Part shown: one piece after another, positions 36,859-38,243 of the stretch | Layout of the letters: each line of letters begins with the position of its first letter | How positions within the stretch are numbered: the stretch's first letter is position 1 | Assembly (NCBI GenBank): GCA_039819785.1 | Contig: JBCBRH010000037.1 | Location: forward strand, 1-38,243 | Length of the DNA stretch: 38,243 nt | Direction of reading: 5' to 3' | Source of the DNA: JBCBRD01 sp039819785 | GTDB lineage: Bacteria; Pseudomonadota; Alphaproteobacteria; Rhizobiales; Hyphomicrobiaceae | The notes under the pieces: generated by a model | The model's input: the letters and a program-made list of their open reading frames with translations, nothing else | Databases searched by the model: none | Told to the model about the DNA's origin: nothing | Translations under genes and position numbers: made by a program

Positions 36859-37266
36859 ATGAGCGCATCGGCAGATCGCGACATCCAAGTGTCGCTACTC
36901 ATCATGCGATGGTCGATCGCCGCGTTCTTGCTGGTCTGGGGTTTCGACAAGATCTTGGCATCAGACCGAGCGGTCTCGACGTTTTCAAAATTCTATATGC
37001 AGATGTCAGATACGACCATCATCGCTGTTCTCGGCATCGCACAGATCGTCCTGATCCTGGCGTTTGCGCTGGGCGCATTTAAAACGCTGACATACGGCGC
37101 GATCACGGTGATGCACGCGGTGTCGACCTTTGCCAGTTGGGAGCGTTATTTGGCACCGTTCGATCGCCCGAACATTTTGTTCTTCGCGGCCATCCTGGTT
37201 CTGGGCGCACTGATCGCGCTGTTCATCATGCGCCGGCGCGATACGCTCCTGATCATTGGACAATAG
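36859..37266 (+). CDS. Small DoxX-like membrane protein
   Basis: The 135-residue protein has four hydrophobic helices: SLLIMRWSIAAFLLVWGFDK, TIIAVLGIAQIVLILAFALG, a third with LTYGAITVMHAVSTF, and NILFFAAILVLGALIALFIM. The helix pattern and charged loops resemble DoxX/SURF4-like proteins, but the match is loose. A GGAGG site lies 6 bases before the ATG at 36859; an upstream start at 36835 is not needed. It is probably in one transcript with the DUF2177 gene. Confidence 0.78.
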   Translation: MSASADRDIQVSLLIMRWSIAAFLLVWGFDKILASDRAVSTFSKFYMQMSDTTIIAVLGIAQIVLILAFALGAFKTLTYGAITVMHAVSTFASWERYLAPFDRPNILFFAAILVLGALIALFIMRRRDTLLIIGQ

Positions 37267-37345
37267 CGCGGTTAGGATTCGACAGACCGCACATGATACC
37301 AATCGTGTGACTTACTCAATCGGGATGACGGTGTAGCTCAATCGC

Positions 37346-37576
37346 TTAAACTTCGCCACGAGGCCTTTTCGTCCCGGTAGATGCAGCGCTATCAATCTCC
37401 GCACTGTCCAAAAACGTGATCTTGTCATCGGATGGGCTAAGCTGGTTAATCAAGTTGCGAAACGTTGGTGACGTCCATAGTGCATCGAGCATAGCCACAA
37501 TCTTCGATTGAAAATTTGGGTCGGTTGCGCTATTAAATAGGAATTGACTTGTGATTATACTATTGGGAATGGCCAT
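37346..37576 (-). CDS. Small protein of unknown function
   Basis: The 76-residue protein begins MAIPNSIITSQFLFNSATDP. A helical stretch follows (DALWTSPTFRNLINQLSPSD), then ITFLDSAEIDSAASTGTKRP. GAGG lies 8 bases before the ATG. I do not recognise a family. The 'SPTFRNLI' stretch recalls the start of some secreted effector domains, which is only an impression. It is the last gene of a lower-GC minus-strand chain. Confidence 0.55.
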   Translation of the reverse strand: MAIPNSIITSQFLFNSATDPNFQSKIVAMLDALWTSPTFRNLINQLSPSDDKITFLDSAEIDSAASTGTKRPRGEV

Positions 37577-37619
37577 ATCTTCACCCTCATTTTTCTTTTA
37601 CACAATCATATTGATTGAA

Positions 37620-38117
37620 TTAGTTTGCGGCTGGTAGCTTTCTGCATCGTTGAGCTTGCAAATATTCACTAGTTGAAAGCAACAGATCGTTGTATTGTTG
37701 CAACCGGCGACCACCCAGAAAAAGTGAAAACGCTTCGCAAGACTCTGTGATGATACCTTCCGGGCGTCTGATGGTTGAATAAATGAGAGACCTCGCTTGA
37801 ACCGGCTTTTCGCATTTTATTCTCCCGACCCTCAATCGAGGCTTGGTGAAGATACGGCTGTCCATGTTTGCGGAGGCTACCCGGACGGCCAATCGAGTTT
37901 CGGATCTTATGCCTTCAAGAGTTACCTCAAAACTGGGCACAAAAAAAACAAGTCGCAATGCGTAAATCCCATATCTAGATCTAATGCATCCTGCCTCGAA
38001 CCAGTTGATATTTTTTAAGGCTGGCACTCTCACCGTGCTTATTTGGACGTAGGCCAGCGCGCTAATCATGATGCTGAAAAGAGAGATGGAAATGAGAGCT
38101 ATTCGCTTTTTGCTCAC
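37620..38117 (-). CDS. Unknown protein with N-terminal membrane/signal segment
   Basis: The 165-residue protein starts SKKRIALISISLFSIMISALAYVQ, a basic head and hydrophobic segment that is either a signal peptide or an anchor. A mixed beta-type sequence follows with three cysteines (GCIRSR, IKCEKP, TESCEAF) and a further one near the end. The start is one of two tandem GTGs; the second (38117) fits GAGG 7 bases upstream and overlaps the stop of the preceding 31-codon frame by GTGA. Low GC compared with the TCA genes suggests separate acquisition. The family is not recognised. Confidence 0.62.
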   Translation of the reverse strand: MSKKRIALISISLFSIMISALAYVQISTVRVPALKNINWFEAGCIRSRYGIYALRLVFFVPSFEVTLEGIRSETRLAVRVASANMDSRIFTKPRLRVGRIKCEKPVQARSLIYSTIRRPEGIITESCEAFSLFLGGRRLQQYNDLLLSTSEYLQAQRCRKLPAAN

Positions 38118-38209
38118 CACGAAACCTCAATTGTTTGATGTCTATTGATTCCGTCATTGGGGTCGCGAAGATTTAAATCGGAGTTGCGGTTGAGCAGTTG
38201 GGTTGTCAT
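38114..38209 (-). CDS. Possible 31-residue protein, translationally coupled
   Basis: A short frame starts at an ATG at 38209, encodes MTTQLLNRNSDLNLRDPN and continues to IEVSW, then stops at 38114-38116. Its ATG overlaps the stop of an open frame running in from the right edge (ATGA, 38206-38209), and its stop overlaps the GTG of the next gene (GTGA). Two consecutive four-base overlaps on one strand argue for real, coupled genes, but the frame is short and has no recognisable family. Confidence 0.4.
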   Translation of the reverse strand: MTTQLLNRNSDLNLRDPNDGINRHQTIEVSW

Positions 38210-38243
38210 TTAATGTCTCGTTTGAATTCATCAGTCACGATAC
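38206..38243 (-). CDS. C-terminal end of a gene cut by the right edge (tentative)
   Basis: The last 11 codons before the TGA at 38206-38208 read IVTDEFKRDIK. Only the overlap with the following ATG (ATGA) supports it; the open stretch is too short to judge on its own. Confidence 0.25.
   Translation of the reverse strand, partial: IVTDEFKRDIK

Noticed and set aside
37331..37400. tRNA-like GGTGTAGCTCAAT stretch
   Set aside because: It resembles a tRNA 5' end, but no matching D-arm, anticodon arm, T-loop GTTCRA or acceptor complement follows.

Overview
The window looks like a piece of an alphaproteobacterial chromosome, probably from the Hyphomicrobiales (Rhizobiales) or a close relative. Three things point there: the TCA-cycle gene cluster (sdhCDA, sdhB, zapE, mdh, sucC, sucD, sucA, sucB, lpd), an ethylmalonyl-CoA pathway gene pair, and two copies of a bipartite palindromic intergenic element that resembles the RIME elements of rhizobia. 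The placement is inference from gene content; there is no rRNA or tRNA in the window to anchor it.

Layout. At the left edge is the 5' end of a small secreted-protein gene (minus strand), then ccmC-ccmD-ccmG for cytochrome c maturation (0.5-2.2 kb). From 2.4 to 6.0 kb lies a minus-strand group that reads in transcription order nhaA, sbtA, a PII-like sbtB, and a beta carbonic anhydrase: a sodium-driven inorganic-carbon uptake module. Next come a DUF429 protein and a pyridoxal kinase (minus), and a CitE-like malyl-CoA enzyme with a mesaconyl-CoA hydratase (plus). A FAD oxidoreductase precedes the TCA block.

TCA block (11.7-36.2 kb). sdhCDA ends in a strong hairpin terminator. sdhB is separated from it by 1.4 kb carrying two unknown genes, and has its own candidate promoter. 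Between sdhB and zapE-mdh lie a histone H1-like lysine/alanine-repeat protein and a GNAT acetyltransferase. sucC and sucD, normally adjacent, are split by about 2 kb holding a membrane protein, a secreted cysteine-motif protein and a complete VapBC-like toxin-antitoxin pair with a long inverted repeat in front. After the sucD terminator come a DUF7832-like protein, a glyoxalase, a lipoprotein and a periplasmic protein. sucA-sucB-lpd follow, with a MAPEG protein and an HXXEE membrane protein between sucB and lpd.

Right end (36.4-38.2 kb). Two small membrane proteins (DUF2177, DoxX-like) are followed by a lower-GC chain of unknown minus-strand genes with 4-base start/stop overlaps, including a 31-codon gene.

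The core picture is the lower half of the TCA cycle plus 2-oxoglutarate dehydrogenase, interrupted repeatedly by accessory genes. The most notable parts are the carbon-uptake island, the toxin-antitoxin pair inside sucCD, the two repeat copies whose CTAG ends supply stop codons to genes on either strand, and the coupled small genes at the right edge. No rRNA, tRNA, CRISPR array or insertion sequence was seen.
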